This document shows, one piece after another, positions 6,155 through 13,156 of a stretch of 28,893 nt of DNA. The notes below the pieces were generated by a model. The model searched no databases, was not told the origin of the DNA, and saw only the letters and a list, made by a program, of their open reading frames with translations. Origin of the DNA: an uncultured Lachnospiraceae bacterium (GTDB lineage Bacteria; Bacillota; Clostridia; Lachnospirales; Lachnospiraceae); the NCBI GenBank assembly GCA_948688495.1, contig CAPQSW010000040.1, forward strand, positions 737 to 29,629, read 5' to 3'. Position 1 is the first letter of the stretch. Each line of letters starts with the position of its first letter. The translations under genes were made by a program, and so were the position numbers.

Positions 6155-6361
6155 ATGATTTCATATGAACCACTATGGAAAACAATGCAGGAGCGAAACG
6201 TCACAACGTATACCCTTATATACAAGCACAATTTCAGTCCATATACCATTACCAACTTGAAACGCAATAAGTCAATCACCATGAATACACTTGAAAAATT
6301 ATGCAGAATTTTAAACTGCACAGCAGATAATATAGTTGAATTTATAGACGATGGTTGTTAA
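6155..6361 (+). CDS. Small HTH (Cro/CI-type) regulator, copy 1
   Basis: 68 residues beginning MISYEPLWKTMQERNVTTYT and containing YTITNLKRNKSITMNTLEKLCRILNCTADNIVEFIDD. This is the compact Cro/CI HTH family common in Firmicutes (helix, turn, recognition helix TITNLKRNKSIT, then the TLEKLCRILNCTADNIVEF tail). It acts as a DNA-binding repressor, probably dimeric. The ATG at 6155 is preceded by AGAAAGAG. A second copy lies 376 bases downstream with its leader. It is divergent to the 114-residue gene. Confidence 0.9.
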   Translation: MISYEPLWKTMQERNVTTYTLIYKHNFSPYTITNLKRNKSITMNTLEKLCRILNCTADNIVEFIDDGC

Positions 6362-6365
6362 TCAA

Positions 6366-6399
6366 GAGAAAGAGCCGGAAAGCATCTTTCTCTGTTTTT
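6366..6399 (+). terminator. Intrinsic terminator after HTH copy 1
   Basis: gagaaaga (6366-6373) pairs with tctttctc (6385-6392), followed by tgttttta. It begins five bases after the stop codon region. Confidence 0.75.
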
Positions 6400-6530
6400 A
6401 TATATTTATACTCATTTTCACTACGGAAATCCCTGGTATACGGAATCCTTTGTTGTAGACAAATATTTGTTAATATACAAGTGCTTTCGTTTGAATGATA
6501 ATAAAATAAAAAACAGAAAGAGAAAATGTT

Positions 6531-6737
6531 ATGATTTCGTATGAACCATTATGGAAAACCATGCAGGAACGTCATGTTACGACATACAGCCTTATACATA
6601 AGCACAATTTCAGCCCATACACAATTACAAATTTAAAACGTAATAAATCAATCACCATGAATACGCTTGAAAAATTATGCAGGATTTTAGAATGTACGGC
6701 AGATAATGTAGTTGAGTTTATAGATGATGATTGTTAG
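6531..6737 (+). CDS. Small HTH (Cro/CI-type) regulator, copy 2
   Basis: 68 residues, nearly the same as copy 1: RHVTTYSLIHKHNFS replaces RNVTTYTLIYKHNFS, and the end reads ECTADNVVEFIDDDC. The recognition segment TITNLKRNKSIT is identical, so both proteins should bind the same operator. Upstream lies the same ACAAATATTTGT palindrome (6459-6470), but the minus-strand -10 box that goes with it has changed to TACAAC. The copy has its own terminator. It may serve as dosage or as an autoregulated partner. Confidence 0.9.
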   Translation: MISYEPLWKTMQERHVTTYSLIHKHNFSPYTITNLKRNKSITMNTLEKLCRILECTADNVVEFIDDDC

Positions 6738-6741
6738 ATAA

Positions 6742-6775
6742 GAGAAAGCGCCTCAAAGCATCTTTCTCTATTTTT
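6742..6775 (+). terminator. Intrinsic terminator after HTH copy 2
   Basis: gagaaag (6742-6748) pairs with ctttctc (6762-6768), followed by a T-rich run. Confidence 0.75.
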
Positions 6776-6871
6776 ATGCACCCATACTACTTCCCCACAA
6801 TCTACATAAAAGACTTATATATACGGAATATTTGATAATCAGTGTGGATTCTAAAAAATACCATGATAGAA

Positions 6872-6908
6872 AAGGGATGTTCCAACACATTTTGTTAGAA
6901 TATCCCTT
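6872..6908. terminator. Terminator of the ribbon-helix-helix gene
   Basis: aagggatgttccaaca (6872-6887) pairs with tgttagaatatccctt (6893-6908) with two G-T type mismatches. It lies beyond the 3' end of the minus-strand gene at 6954. Its stem is closely related to the terminator at 7870-7912. Confidence 0.6.
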
Positions 6909-6953
6909 AATTACTAATTCATTATTTCATCAAACCTTATAAATTTATTGCCT

Positions 6954-7139
6954 CTATTTTTCTTGATTATCCACGTTACGTTCCATATTTCCCAATGCAT
7001 ATTCAATACACTGAATAACTACTTTATTAAATGACATTTGATTTTCATTTGCCAATGCCTGCACCTTTTCTATTAAATCTTTCGGTAATCTTAATGATTT
7101 GTTCTCATATTCTGTATATTCCCTTTTTAGCTTAAACAT
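6954..7139 (-). CDS. Ribbon-helix-helix DNA-binding protein
   Basis: 61 residues from ATG 7139 (MFKLKREYTEYENKSLRLP), with AGAGGTG seven bases upstream; a GTG three codons earlier is less likely because it lies inside the binding site. KSLRLPKDLIEKVQALANENQMSFNKVVIQCIEYALGNM is an Arc/MetJ-type ribbon-helix-helix: a beta strand SLRLP, helix A (DLIEKVQALANEN), turn, helix B (SFNKVVIQCIEYAL). Such proteins are dimeric repressors and common antitoxin DNA-binding domains. It is divergent to the 195-residue gene, with a 10-bp-armed inverted repeat between them. The tail after the RHH is only about ten residues, so it has little room for a toxin-binding segment. Confidence 0.8.
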   Translation of the reverse strand: MFKLKREYTEYENKSLRLPKDLIEKVQALANENQMSFNKVVIQCIEYALGNMERNVDNQEK

Positions 7140-7188
7140 TTTTATCACCTCTTATCCATTATTGTAATATATTTTATGTTGTGCTAAA

Positions 7189-7218
7189 ATATTATAAATA
7201 TATTATGTTTTATAATAT
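7189..7218. promoter_or_regulatory. Operator-like inverted repeat between RHH and 195-residue genes
   Basis: atattataaa (7189-7198) and tttataatat (7209-7218) are perfect 10-base inverted copies around 10 bases. They lie in the divergent promoter region. It is the natural site for the RHH protein, but AT-rich sequence makes chance palindromes common. Confidence 0.45.
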
Positions 7219-7251
7219 CTTTTATACTATTTCAGAAAGGAACATTCTATT

Positions 7252-7839
7252 ATGGAAAGAAACGAGACAAAAACTTTATATTATGAAGATTTAAGTGATG
7301 ACGAGCAAGTCTTATTACAATGGTATAGGGGAAATCCGCATTCTGTGTATATAGAAATTGCTTTACTCAAACTATTAGATTGGGAAATTATAACAGAGGA
7401 AGAATGCCAGAAATTCCAATCCGAAACTTCCAAATATGTTCATAGTATGCCAGAAGACGGTATGAAACAAATGGAAAAGACTATGGATAAAGATGGATTG
7501 AAAAACTGGCTATTTGAAATTTTTAACAAACACAATTCACTGTTTTTTGATATATATCTCTGCAATGAAGCTGACACTTTATTTGTCAAATCCCCAGATG
7601 GTCAGAGGTTTTCTATTACAGTCAATGCCATCGCTGATAATAAAACCTTTTTAAATTTGTGGGAAAAGAAAAATCCAGGTTTTATGCTTGTAGCCCTCGG
7701 CATACTAAATTTAAAAAATTTGGATATTCTTACCGATAAGGAATATGAAGAATACCTTTCCGCTGTGATAGAACATTCCGATTCTTCTGGCTTGAGAGAC
7801 ATAAAAGAAATGCTGAAAAGCCTAAGATACGATAAATAA
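7252..7839 (+). CDS. Unknown protein, long paralogue of the 5673-6017 product
   Basis: 195 residues from ATG 7252, with AAGGA ten bases upstream. I do not recognise the family. It has an N-terminal region of about 77 residues (YYEDLSDDEQVLLQWYRGNP, then a helical LLKLLDWEIITEEECQKFQ) that the shorter paralogue lacks, and a C-terminal region shared with it that begins MDKDGLKNWLFEIFN. The shared part contains a TLFVKSPDGQRFSITV strand pair and an NLWEKKNPGFMLVALGILNLKNL segment. It has no signal peptide or membrane segment and is acidic. Two paralogues, each divergent to a small DNA-binding protein, suggest a regulated effector; toxin, immunity or anti-phage roles are all possible and unproven. 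Confidence 0.75.
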   Translation: MERNETKTLYYEDLSDDEQVLLQWYRGNPHSVYIEIALLKLLDWEIITEEECQKFQSETSKYVHSMPEDGMKQMEKTMDKDGLKNWLFEIFNKHNSLFFDIYLCNEADTLFVKSPDGQRFSITVNAIADNKTFLNLWEKKNPGFMLVALGILNLKNLDILTDKEYEEYLSAVIEHSDSSGLRDIKEMLKSLRYDK

Positions 7840-7869
7840 TTTTTTCTCAGCTGCATTCACTTTACGATA

Positions 7870-7912
7870 AAAAGGGATATTCCAATGCAACATTATTTGG
7901 AATATCCCTTTT
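7870..7912. terminator. Strong bidirectional terminator between convergent genes
   Basis: aaaagggatattccaa (7870-7885) and ttggaatatccctttt (7897-7912) are perfect 16-base inverted copies around 11 bases. They lie between the plus-strand gene ending at 7839 and the minus-strand gene ending at 7956. Confidence 0.85.
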
Positions 7913-7955
7913 ATTCATTCTGGCTCTCTTTTATCGACCTTGTTAAAATCTGCCA

Positions 7956-9008
7956 TCAATAAAAATAATTCAAATCTATCAGATTTTCCTCTGCCACTTT
8001 ACTCAATGCCTCCCCGCTGATTTCATACATTGTATAACTCCGCGGTTTTGGCTCGTTATAGCCTGTAATTACCATATAAAACTTCCCATCCGCAAAAACC
8101 AGCGTCTGCCCATGCGCATCATAATTCCTACAGACAAGGGCTTTGATTCCCATATGGCTGCACATATACTGCACAGCATAACGGCTTGCATAACAGTCCC
8201 CTTTCCCTTTGATAAATATGTCAAACCAATTACTGTTATATAATTCATAATCAGAAGTTATGCTGATATACCATGCCGCCTTTTCTGCTTTTTCCTTTTC
8301 TGTCATGGAGGGAGTAATATACTGTTTCTCAAAATCCGTAAATATCGTATCTATGTATATATTCAGCTCGGAATATGCCCTTACTGCCGCTGTCAGTTTT
8401 CTCCCATCCTCAAGGACAGCGGTTACCGTTGCCTTTACACACGGCTCAATGTAAGCCGGCTCCCAATCTATTCGTAGCAGCCCATACTCTGTAATGCTGA
8501 AATAATCTGCATTCTTACCGGTTATCTTCCATTCCCTTACTTCTTTCTTTGTCCCGGACACCCGGAAACGGTATTCCCTCATATGGCTGCGGTCATAGGT
8601 TATGTAATCTTTATATTCCTCAGGAAGATAATGCAGTGTCACATTGCTGCTGTTTAATACCGGATTGTCTGCTGCCTGCTTTTTCTTTTCCCTGACCGTA
8701 ATTCTGCACTTATATTTCTTTTTCTTATATGTGGCCGTAACCACTGCCGTTCCCTTTTTCCTTGCTTTGAGGGTAACAATGTTTCCTTTTTTCTTTGCGA
8801 TGGAAACCACTGATTTCTTATCAGTTTTCCATTTCACTTTCGCTTTGCGGGACACACCTTTTAATTCCAGCCGATAAGTCTGCCCTGTTTTCATAACCTT
8901 TGTCTTTGCCGCCAATTTAGGATTTGCTTTTGCCTCTGCCGTCATGCCGGGCAGTAACAGCATAATTGCCAATGCAAAGATAATAATAACCATATGTTTT
9001 CTTCTCAT
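7956..9008 (-). CDS. Secreted Ig-like (Big_2) + transglutaminase-like protein
   Basis: 350 residues from ATG 9008, with AAGGGGGAAG ahead of it. A signal peptide (MRRKHMVIIIFALAIMLLLP, then TAEAKA) precedes a bacterial Ig-like Big_2 domain, residues about 29-108 (TGQTYRLELKGVSRKAKVKWKT ... KGTAVVTATYKKKKYKCRITV). The C-terminal third resembles a transglutaminase-like cysteine fold, with GKGDCYASRYAVQYM (Cys272), DAHGQTLV (His299) and FADGKFYMV (Asp307) in the usual Cys-His-Asp order. Family members crosslink or cleave peptides at the cell surface. It probably acts outside the cell as the most distal of the exported set, with its own sigma-A promoter. Confidence 0.8.
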   Translation of the reverse strand: MRRKHMVIIIFALAIMLLLPGMTAEAKANPKLAAKTKVMKTGQTYRLELKGVSRKAKVKWKTDKKSVVSIAKKKGNIVTLKARKKGTAVVTATYKKKKYKCRITVREKKKQAADNPVLNSSNVTLHYLPEEYKDYITYDRSHMREYRFRVSGTKKEVREWKITGKNADYFSITEYGLLRIDWEPAYIEPCVKATVTAVLEDGRKLTAAVRAYSELNIYIDTIFTDFEKQYITPSMTEKEKAEKAAWYISITSDYELYNSNWFDIFIKGKGDCYASRYAVQYMCSHMGIKALVCRNYDAHGQTLVFADGKFYMVITGYNEPKPRSYTMYEISGEALSKVAEENLIDLNYFY

Positions 9009-9071
9009 AGCATCTTCCCCCTTATGAATCAATGATATGATAAAAATATCATGCTCTCTTTATTTGCTTTA

Positions 9072-9100
9072 ATTATACCGCACCCCTTTTCATAAGTCAG
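9072..9100 (-). promoter_or_regulatory. sigma-A promoter for the transglutaminase-like gene
   Basis: Minus strand: CTGACT (9095-9100), 17 bases, TATAAT (9072-9077), about 64 bases ahead of the start. The -10 is perfect; the -35 matches four of six. Confidence 0.6.
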
Positions 9101-9197
9101 CCTGCTATTTGAAAATGATACATATAAAATACTTCTTCTAAATTTTCATGGCTGGTTTTCCAAGATTGAACGAGAGAAAACTGATAAACAAATTGAT

Positions 9198-10238
9198 TTA
9201 CGGTTTTCCAAAAAAATCTGCCAACTGATTCCTATATTTAAATTCTTCCCCTTCTTCCGGCGCTAATTCTACTTCATAAGTAGAATCCCCGATTACCAAT
9301 GCGCCACAGCTATCCGATGCATAATAAATATCTACTGTTTCACCATCATGCAAAGTTGCTTTTAACTTATATTCGAAAGGACACCCACCGGAATAATTCT
9401 TTATCTTTTCCACCTTTTCTTTGATGATAAATTGGAACAGCTCTTTTTTTTCTTCATCAAGCGGCTGCCATACATTATCTATAAATGCCTCTAATTTTTC
9501 AATTCCTTCAGATTTGTTTATATCTATGCTTTTTAATCCTGCCATCGTCTTTACCATGTCCAACAGAGATTCTGATTTTGCAGATGCATAAATAACTTCC
9601 TGATTTTCCTGATGAATATCAAAATAATGCATACCGTCACTAAAACTTCTAATGTGTATTCTTATGTAATTGCTATGCCCATTTACCATGATACTGTCCG
9701 CCTCAAATACACAGTCTGCATTTAACGGCAAAGTATCCACATATTCTTTTTCCTTCTGAAACTCTAATTTTTGGATTTCCCCGAAGAAATCCTTAATTTC
9801 TTCGGGGGAACCTTCATACAAAACAATGTCATTATAAAGAGTATTGAAAAGGATTGAAAGTACATTGCATTCCGGTATTTCTATCCGGTTTTCCTCCGTA
9901 ATGGCAACATATTCCATATTGTCCGCATTTGGGATTCTTATCTTTTTTGAATATGTTCCAAATTCAAAGTAGTTTTCTAAAAATTCCGGTATATCTCCCA
10001 CCGGCTGTTTCTGGCTGCCTTCTTTATCTCCCTCTTTCTCTGCCAAATCTTCCTGTTTGTCTTTCCCGTCTTCTTTTTCTATTAAATCTTCCTGCCTGCC
10101 TTCCTCATTTTCTTTCGCAGGACTTATCATTTTTAAATCTTCCTGCTGCAAAGACGGATTATCCTTCCCACACGCATATATGGAAACACTCAGAATAAAA
10201 AGAACCACTAAAACCAGAGCTTTTTTTTGCACCTTCAT
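9198..10238 (-). CDS. Probable lipoprotein, unknown function
   Basis: 346 residues from ATG 10238, with GGAGG 5-6 bases ahead. MKVQKKALVLVVLFILSVSIYACG is a signal peptide with a lipobox-like IYAC, so Cys23 is probably lipidated. A charged linker with degenerate repeats follows (RQEDLIEKEDGKDKQEDLAEKEGDKEG, residues about 48-74, seen here as QEDL-EKE units). The globular part has no family I recognise; it contains YSGGCPFEYKLKATLHDGETVDIYYASDSCGALVIGD with a possible disulfide pair. It begins 20 bases after the caspase-like gene and is likely cotranscribed with it, so the two may act together at the surface. Confidence 0.75.
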   Translation of the reverse strand: MKVQKKALVLVVLFILSVSIYACGKDNPSLQQEDLKMISPAKENEEGRQEDLIEKEDGKDKQEDLAEKEGDKEGSQKQPVGDIPEFLENYFEFGTYSKKIRIPNADNMEYVAITEENRIEIPECNVLSILFNTLYNDIVLYEGSPEEIKDFFGEIQKLEFQKEKEYVDTLPLNADCVFEADSIMVNGHSNYIRIHIRSFSDGMHYFDIHQENQEVIYASAKSESLLDMVKTMAGLKSIDINKSEGIEKLEAFIDNVWQPLDEEKKELFQFIIKEKVEKIKNYSGGCPFEYKLKATLHDGETVDIYYASDSCGALVIGDSTYEVELAPEEGEEFKYRNQLADFFGKP

Positions 10239-10258
10239 ATCTATCCTCCATAAATACT

Positions 10259-11740
10259 CTAATCATTACTTAAACATTCACCTGTCATGCTGTTGACCTG
10301 ATAGGAACTGCCGTCTGTTAAATCAAAAATATAGGACGGTTCAAATATTCCATCATTATCACTATCACAAAACGCAACATTAACATCCAATGCCTCTGGC
10401 ATTACAGCATCCTCTGCAGCAAATGTCGATATCCTCAATCCCCCGCTGCCTTTCACCTCATTTTCCAGCGCTTTTAACGCATCTTCTAAAGACAATTGCA
10501 CTGTTCTTTGAGACGGAATAATCTCATATTCATTATGGTTTACCATGCTTGAAACAACGCCTGTATCATCTACAATTGCACTGTAAAAATCGCCCTTTAC
10601 CGGAATACCGTCAAATGTGTACTCATATGTTACGTCATATGCCACTGTTTCTTCCACTTCATTCTGAGAATTGCCATCCAAATCCACCTCAGCCGCTACA
10701 ATCTCCCGTAATTCTAAGTTACCATTATTAAAATCTGTAAAATTTACGCCTTCAAATGCCTGATTTATCCATTCAGCGGATTTATCTTCTGCCTCATCTG
10801 CTGTGATTTCCACACCCTGGTCCTTTACCTCTCCATTTAAAGTTGTTGTTCCGCCATCATCAGATAAGACCGTTACGTCCATATCTCCTTTCACACTGAC
10901 ATCAACATCTGTAGCCTTGATTGCATAATTCGGTATTGCAATATCTATACCATCTGTTTCTCCGCCAAGTTTTAAATTTGCTGATAAATTTCTCGGCTGT
11001 GTCACTCCATTTGGTTTTGCAGACGAAAAGCGGAGGATTGTAGTTGAACCGGCTCCAGGGCGGGAATATGTATTTCCCGGAAATCCTTCAAATCTGGAAT
11101 ATTGTACATTCCCTTTATGGGTTAAAACCAGATAGTTGTTATTTCCATATTTTTTATTCGCAAGAATCCATGAACTTTTGACTGACTCGCCAGTTTTAGC
11201 ATATGACATAAAATTATCTACCACTGCCCCATCTTTATTTGTTCCCGCTCCAGGAGCTTTTTCATGGTAACCGCAAATCACTCTTACCGCTTTATTTCCT
11301 ATCATGGCATTTGCATATTTCCCACGATTTTTATCTCCTGACAATTGGTAGCAGGCAGCCAAAAAAACAAATTCCAAATTTTTCCCTGACCATTTGAAAT
11401 TTGCAATATCATGGATATTAAAATCCACGCCGCTTGCAGAACCCCATAACCGACCGGTTGAACTCCCATGACTTGCCCAATATTTTATTGCTTTTGTTTT
11501 TCCTTTAAAACTCTTTAGAGAAATCCCTGTTTTCTGTTTTAACGTACTTTTGTAAGAAGGAACCTGTTGCTTTATACCATTAACAAATTTTTTGCAATCA
11601 GACGTTCCTTCATAAGTATTGTTTTTAAAAGCCTCTACTGTCTTTCCAGCCGCATATGCCGGAATATTGCCTAATAACGAAAGGCAGATAACCATTGATA
11701 AAACACCTAAAAATCTTTTTTTCTTTAGTTTCATATTCAT
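10259..11740 (-). CDS. Secreted caspase-like (DUF6345-type) protein
   Basis: 493 residues from ATG 11740 with AAGGAG just upstream. A signal peptide ends near PAYAAG (residue 30). The next 220 residues resemble the DUF6345 family, with a caspase/gingipain-like His-Cys pair: IKYWASHGSSTGRLWG (His91) after a beta strand, and LEFVFLAACYQLSG (Cys130) after the next strand. The rest (about 260-490) has beta-rich repeats, an EVDLDGNSQNE segment and a C-terminal CDSDNDGIFEPSYIFDLTDG that look like calcium-binding loops. The His-Cys spacing fits a clan CD peptidase, but no substrate or propeptide can be read. It is likely surface-acting and cotranscribed with the lipoprotein. Confidence 0.72.
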   Translation of the reverse strand: MNMKLKKKRFLGVLSMVICLSLLGNIPAYAAGKTVEAFKNNTYEGTSDCKKFVNGIKQQVPSYKSTLKQKTGISLKSFKGKTKAIKYWASHGSSTGRLWGSASGVDFNIHDIANFKWSGKNLEFVFLAACYQLSGDKNRGKYANAMIGNKAVRVICGYHEKAPGAGTNKDGAVVDNFMSYAKTGESVKSSWILANKKYGNNNYLVLTHKGNVQYSRFEGFPGNTYSRPGAGSTTILRFSSAKPNGVTQPRNLSANLKLGGETDGIDIAIPNYAIKATDVDVSVKGDMDVTVLSDDGGTTTLNGEVKDQGVEITADEAEDKSAEWINQAFEGVNFTDFNNGNLELREIVAAEVDLDGNSQNEVEETVAYDVTYEYTFDGIPVKGDFYSAIVDDTGVVSSMVNHNEYEIIPSQRTVQLSLEDALKALENEVKGSGGLRISTFAAEDAVMPEALDVNVAFCDSDNDGIFEPSYIFDLTDGSSYQVNSMTGECLSND

Positions 11741-11889
11741 TCATACTCCTTAAATTTAATTTTTTTAGTTGATTTTCCCATGAAAATTTATGTTCTTTTA
11801 CTTACCATTTTTCCTGCTTGCGTCTGTGTATTTTTCATTATCCACTCTTTCGGCTAACAGGCTTGTCTCCTCCTAGCAAAGTAAAGGAA

Positions 11890-11918
11890 GGGCATCCCCC
11901 AGGTTCAGAAGAATGCCC
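11890..11918 (-). terminator. Probable terminator after the small membrane protein gene
   Basis: gggcat (11890-11895) pairs with atgccc (11913-11918); on the minus strand TTCCTTTACTTT follows. It divides the exported-protein cluster into two transcripts. The stretch 11741-11889 then serves as leader of the caspase-like gene; no promoter is obvious in it. Confidence 0.6.
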
Positions 11919-11955
11919 CCTCTAAATCCTATTACCAGCTTTTTAAATTCTTTCT

Positions 11956-12294
11956 TCAATTCAAATTTCTATCCATATCACTCTTTATAAGAGTTTTTGT
12001 CCCATATCTGTTAATGATATAAATACTCTCTGGCTGTGATTTTAATTCAGAACCATTCAGATATAAATGAGAACCTCCTACTAAATCATACTCATATACA
12101 TATCGCCCACTTCCAATATCAGTATGGGGAAACCTGGAGAAATCGTCCCATGTAATATTTTCTTTTCCTTTTACAGCAATTACAAAATCAACATACATTC
12201 TTGATGGTATTGTAATAAAAAGAATTATCATACCTAAAGAAAATGCTGATACTGACACTGCAATAATATGTTTTCTCTTGTTTCTTTTCTCCAT
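11956..12294 (-). CDS. Small single-pass membrane protein
   Basis: 112 residues from ATG 12294, which falls one base after the stop of the previous gene, so translation is probably coupled. The product has a basic start (MEKRNKRKHI), one membrane helix (IIAVSVSAFSLGMIILFITIP, residues about 9-29) and an outer part rich in Tyr/Ser (GRYVYEYDLVGGSHLYLNG, SIYIINRYGTKTLIKSD). No family is recognised. Its tight coupling to the Cys/His secreted protein suggests a partner, for instance an anchor or immunity-like protein, but the sequence alone cannot say. Confidence 0.7.
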   Translation of the reverse strand: MEKRNKRKHIIAVSVSAFSLGMIILFITIPSRMYVDFVIAVKGKENITWDDFSRFPHTDIGSGRYVYEYDLVGGSHLYLNGSELKSQPESIYIINRYGTKTLIKSDMDRNLN

Positions 12295-12295
12295 A

Positions 12296-13111
12296 TTACT
12301 TTCCCGTATACTTAACGATATAATATCCACACCATGTGGAATAATTCAGAGAACCGTAATTCCTATTACATGATTTTGGATCTTTAATTTTTTTATTACT
12401 TGCATCCAAATTAGTGGCTTTTCCAAAACCAGGCTTATGTGACCAATAACCATTCTTATTCTGTATATACCAATGATAATCCTTTTTAGGCGCAATGACT
12501 AAGGCTACTTTGTACTCATTTTTTCCGGGTTTTTCAGTACGATTTGCCGCTCTAATCGAACGACCACTTCCCAAAAAAGGTCCATCCGCTTTTACCGCAG
12601 TAATAATAGAAGTCTTTGTTAATGATTTATATTGTTTCCCTGCCAGACTGCCAGGCTGCAATTTGCCTTCTGTTCTTTTTAGTACATCCATTGCATAAGC
12701 GTAACAATTTGCCCGACGGATATTACCATCTTTGTTCCAGTATTTGGGATTATAGGAAGGCTCATACCCACTGGTTGGAAGTAGAGATGCTGCCCTAGAC
12801 ATTATACCAGTAGAATCTTCTTCCTGTCCAAGGGCATCTACTGTATCTGTCGAACTTGAGCGAATCAGTAATTTGGGGGAAAATTCCAAAGGCTCATAGC
12901 TTACCATATCCTTATTTTCATCCGATAATCCCTCATACCACTCAATCCACTCAACTGTTTCTTGTGATAGTATATCTTTTTTAAAACTTCTCCCATCATA
13001 AGTTACCATGTCTGTTTCCTTGTGTGCTGCCATTGTTGGCATAACGGATGCACTTACCGCAATAACACCACTTATAACAAACATTCCAATTCTTTTTAAT
13101 ATTTTATTCAT
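12296..13111 (-). CDS. Secreted Cys/His protein (NCYAYA ... DYHWYIQ type)
   Basis: 271 residues from ATG 13111, GAGAGG upstream. Signal peptide (MNKILKRIGMFVISGVIAVS ... PTMAA, cleavage near residue 28). The mature protein carries NCYAYAMDV (Cys136), KVALVIAP, DYHWYIQNKNGYWSHKPG (His213, His225) and a late NYSTWCGYYIV. This set of Cys and His motifs recurs in Firmicute secreted proteins and is reminiscent of papain-like or NlpC-like cysteine folds, with the Cys at a helix start and the His in a strand, but I cannot name the family with certainty. It begins 45 bases after the acidic-repeat gene and forms one operon with it. Confidence 0.72.
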   Translation of the reverse strand: MNKILKRIGMFVISGVIAVSASVMPTMAAHKETDMVTYDGRSFKKDILSQETVEWIEWYEGLSDENKDMVSYEPLEFSPKLLIRSSSTDTVDALGQEEDSTGIMSRAASLLPTSGYEPSYNPKYWNKDGNIRRANCYAYAMDVLKRTEGKLQPGSLAGKQYKSLTKTSIITAVKADGPFLGSGRSIRAANRTEKPGKNEYKVALVIAPKKDYHWYIQNKNGYWSHKPGFGKATNLDASNKKIKDPKSCNRNYGSLNYSTWCGYYIVKYTGK

Positions 13112-13156
13112 GACATCCTCTCTTTCATCTTATTTCTCTACCAGAATCTATGCTTT

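Larger units (their letters stand above)
6081..6775 (+). repeat. Tandem duplication of HTH gene with leader and terminator
   Basis: Copy 1 (about 6081-6400) and copy 2 (about 6456-6775) share the palindrome-containing leader, the 68-codon gene and the terminator hairpin, at a period near 376 bases. The proteins differ at about seven positions, while the DNA has drifted more at third codon positions, so both copies seem to be under selection. Confidence 0.9.

Noticed and set aside
11760..11885. c-di-GMP-like riboswitch fragments (CCGAAAGAGTGG and GACGCAAGC on the minus strand)
   Set aside because: The two pieces are too far apart and the core GCAAACC and receptor parts are absent, so the GEMM fold cannot form.
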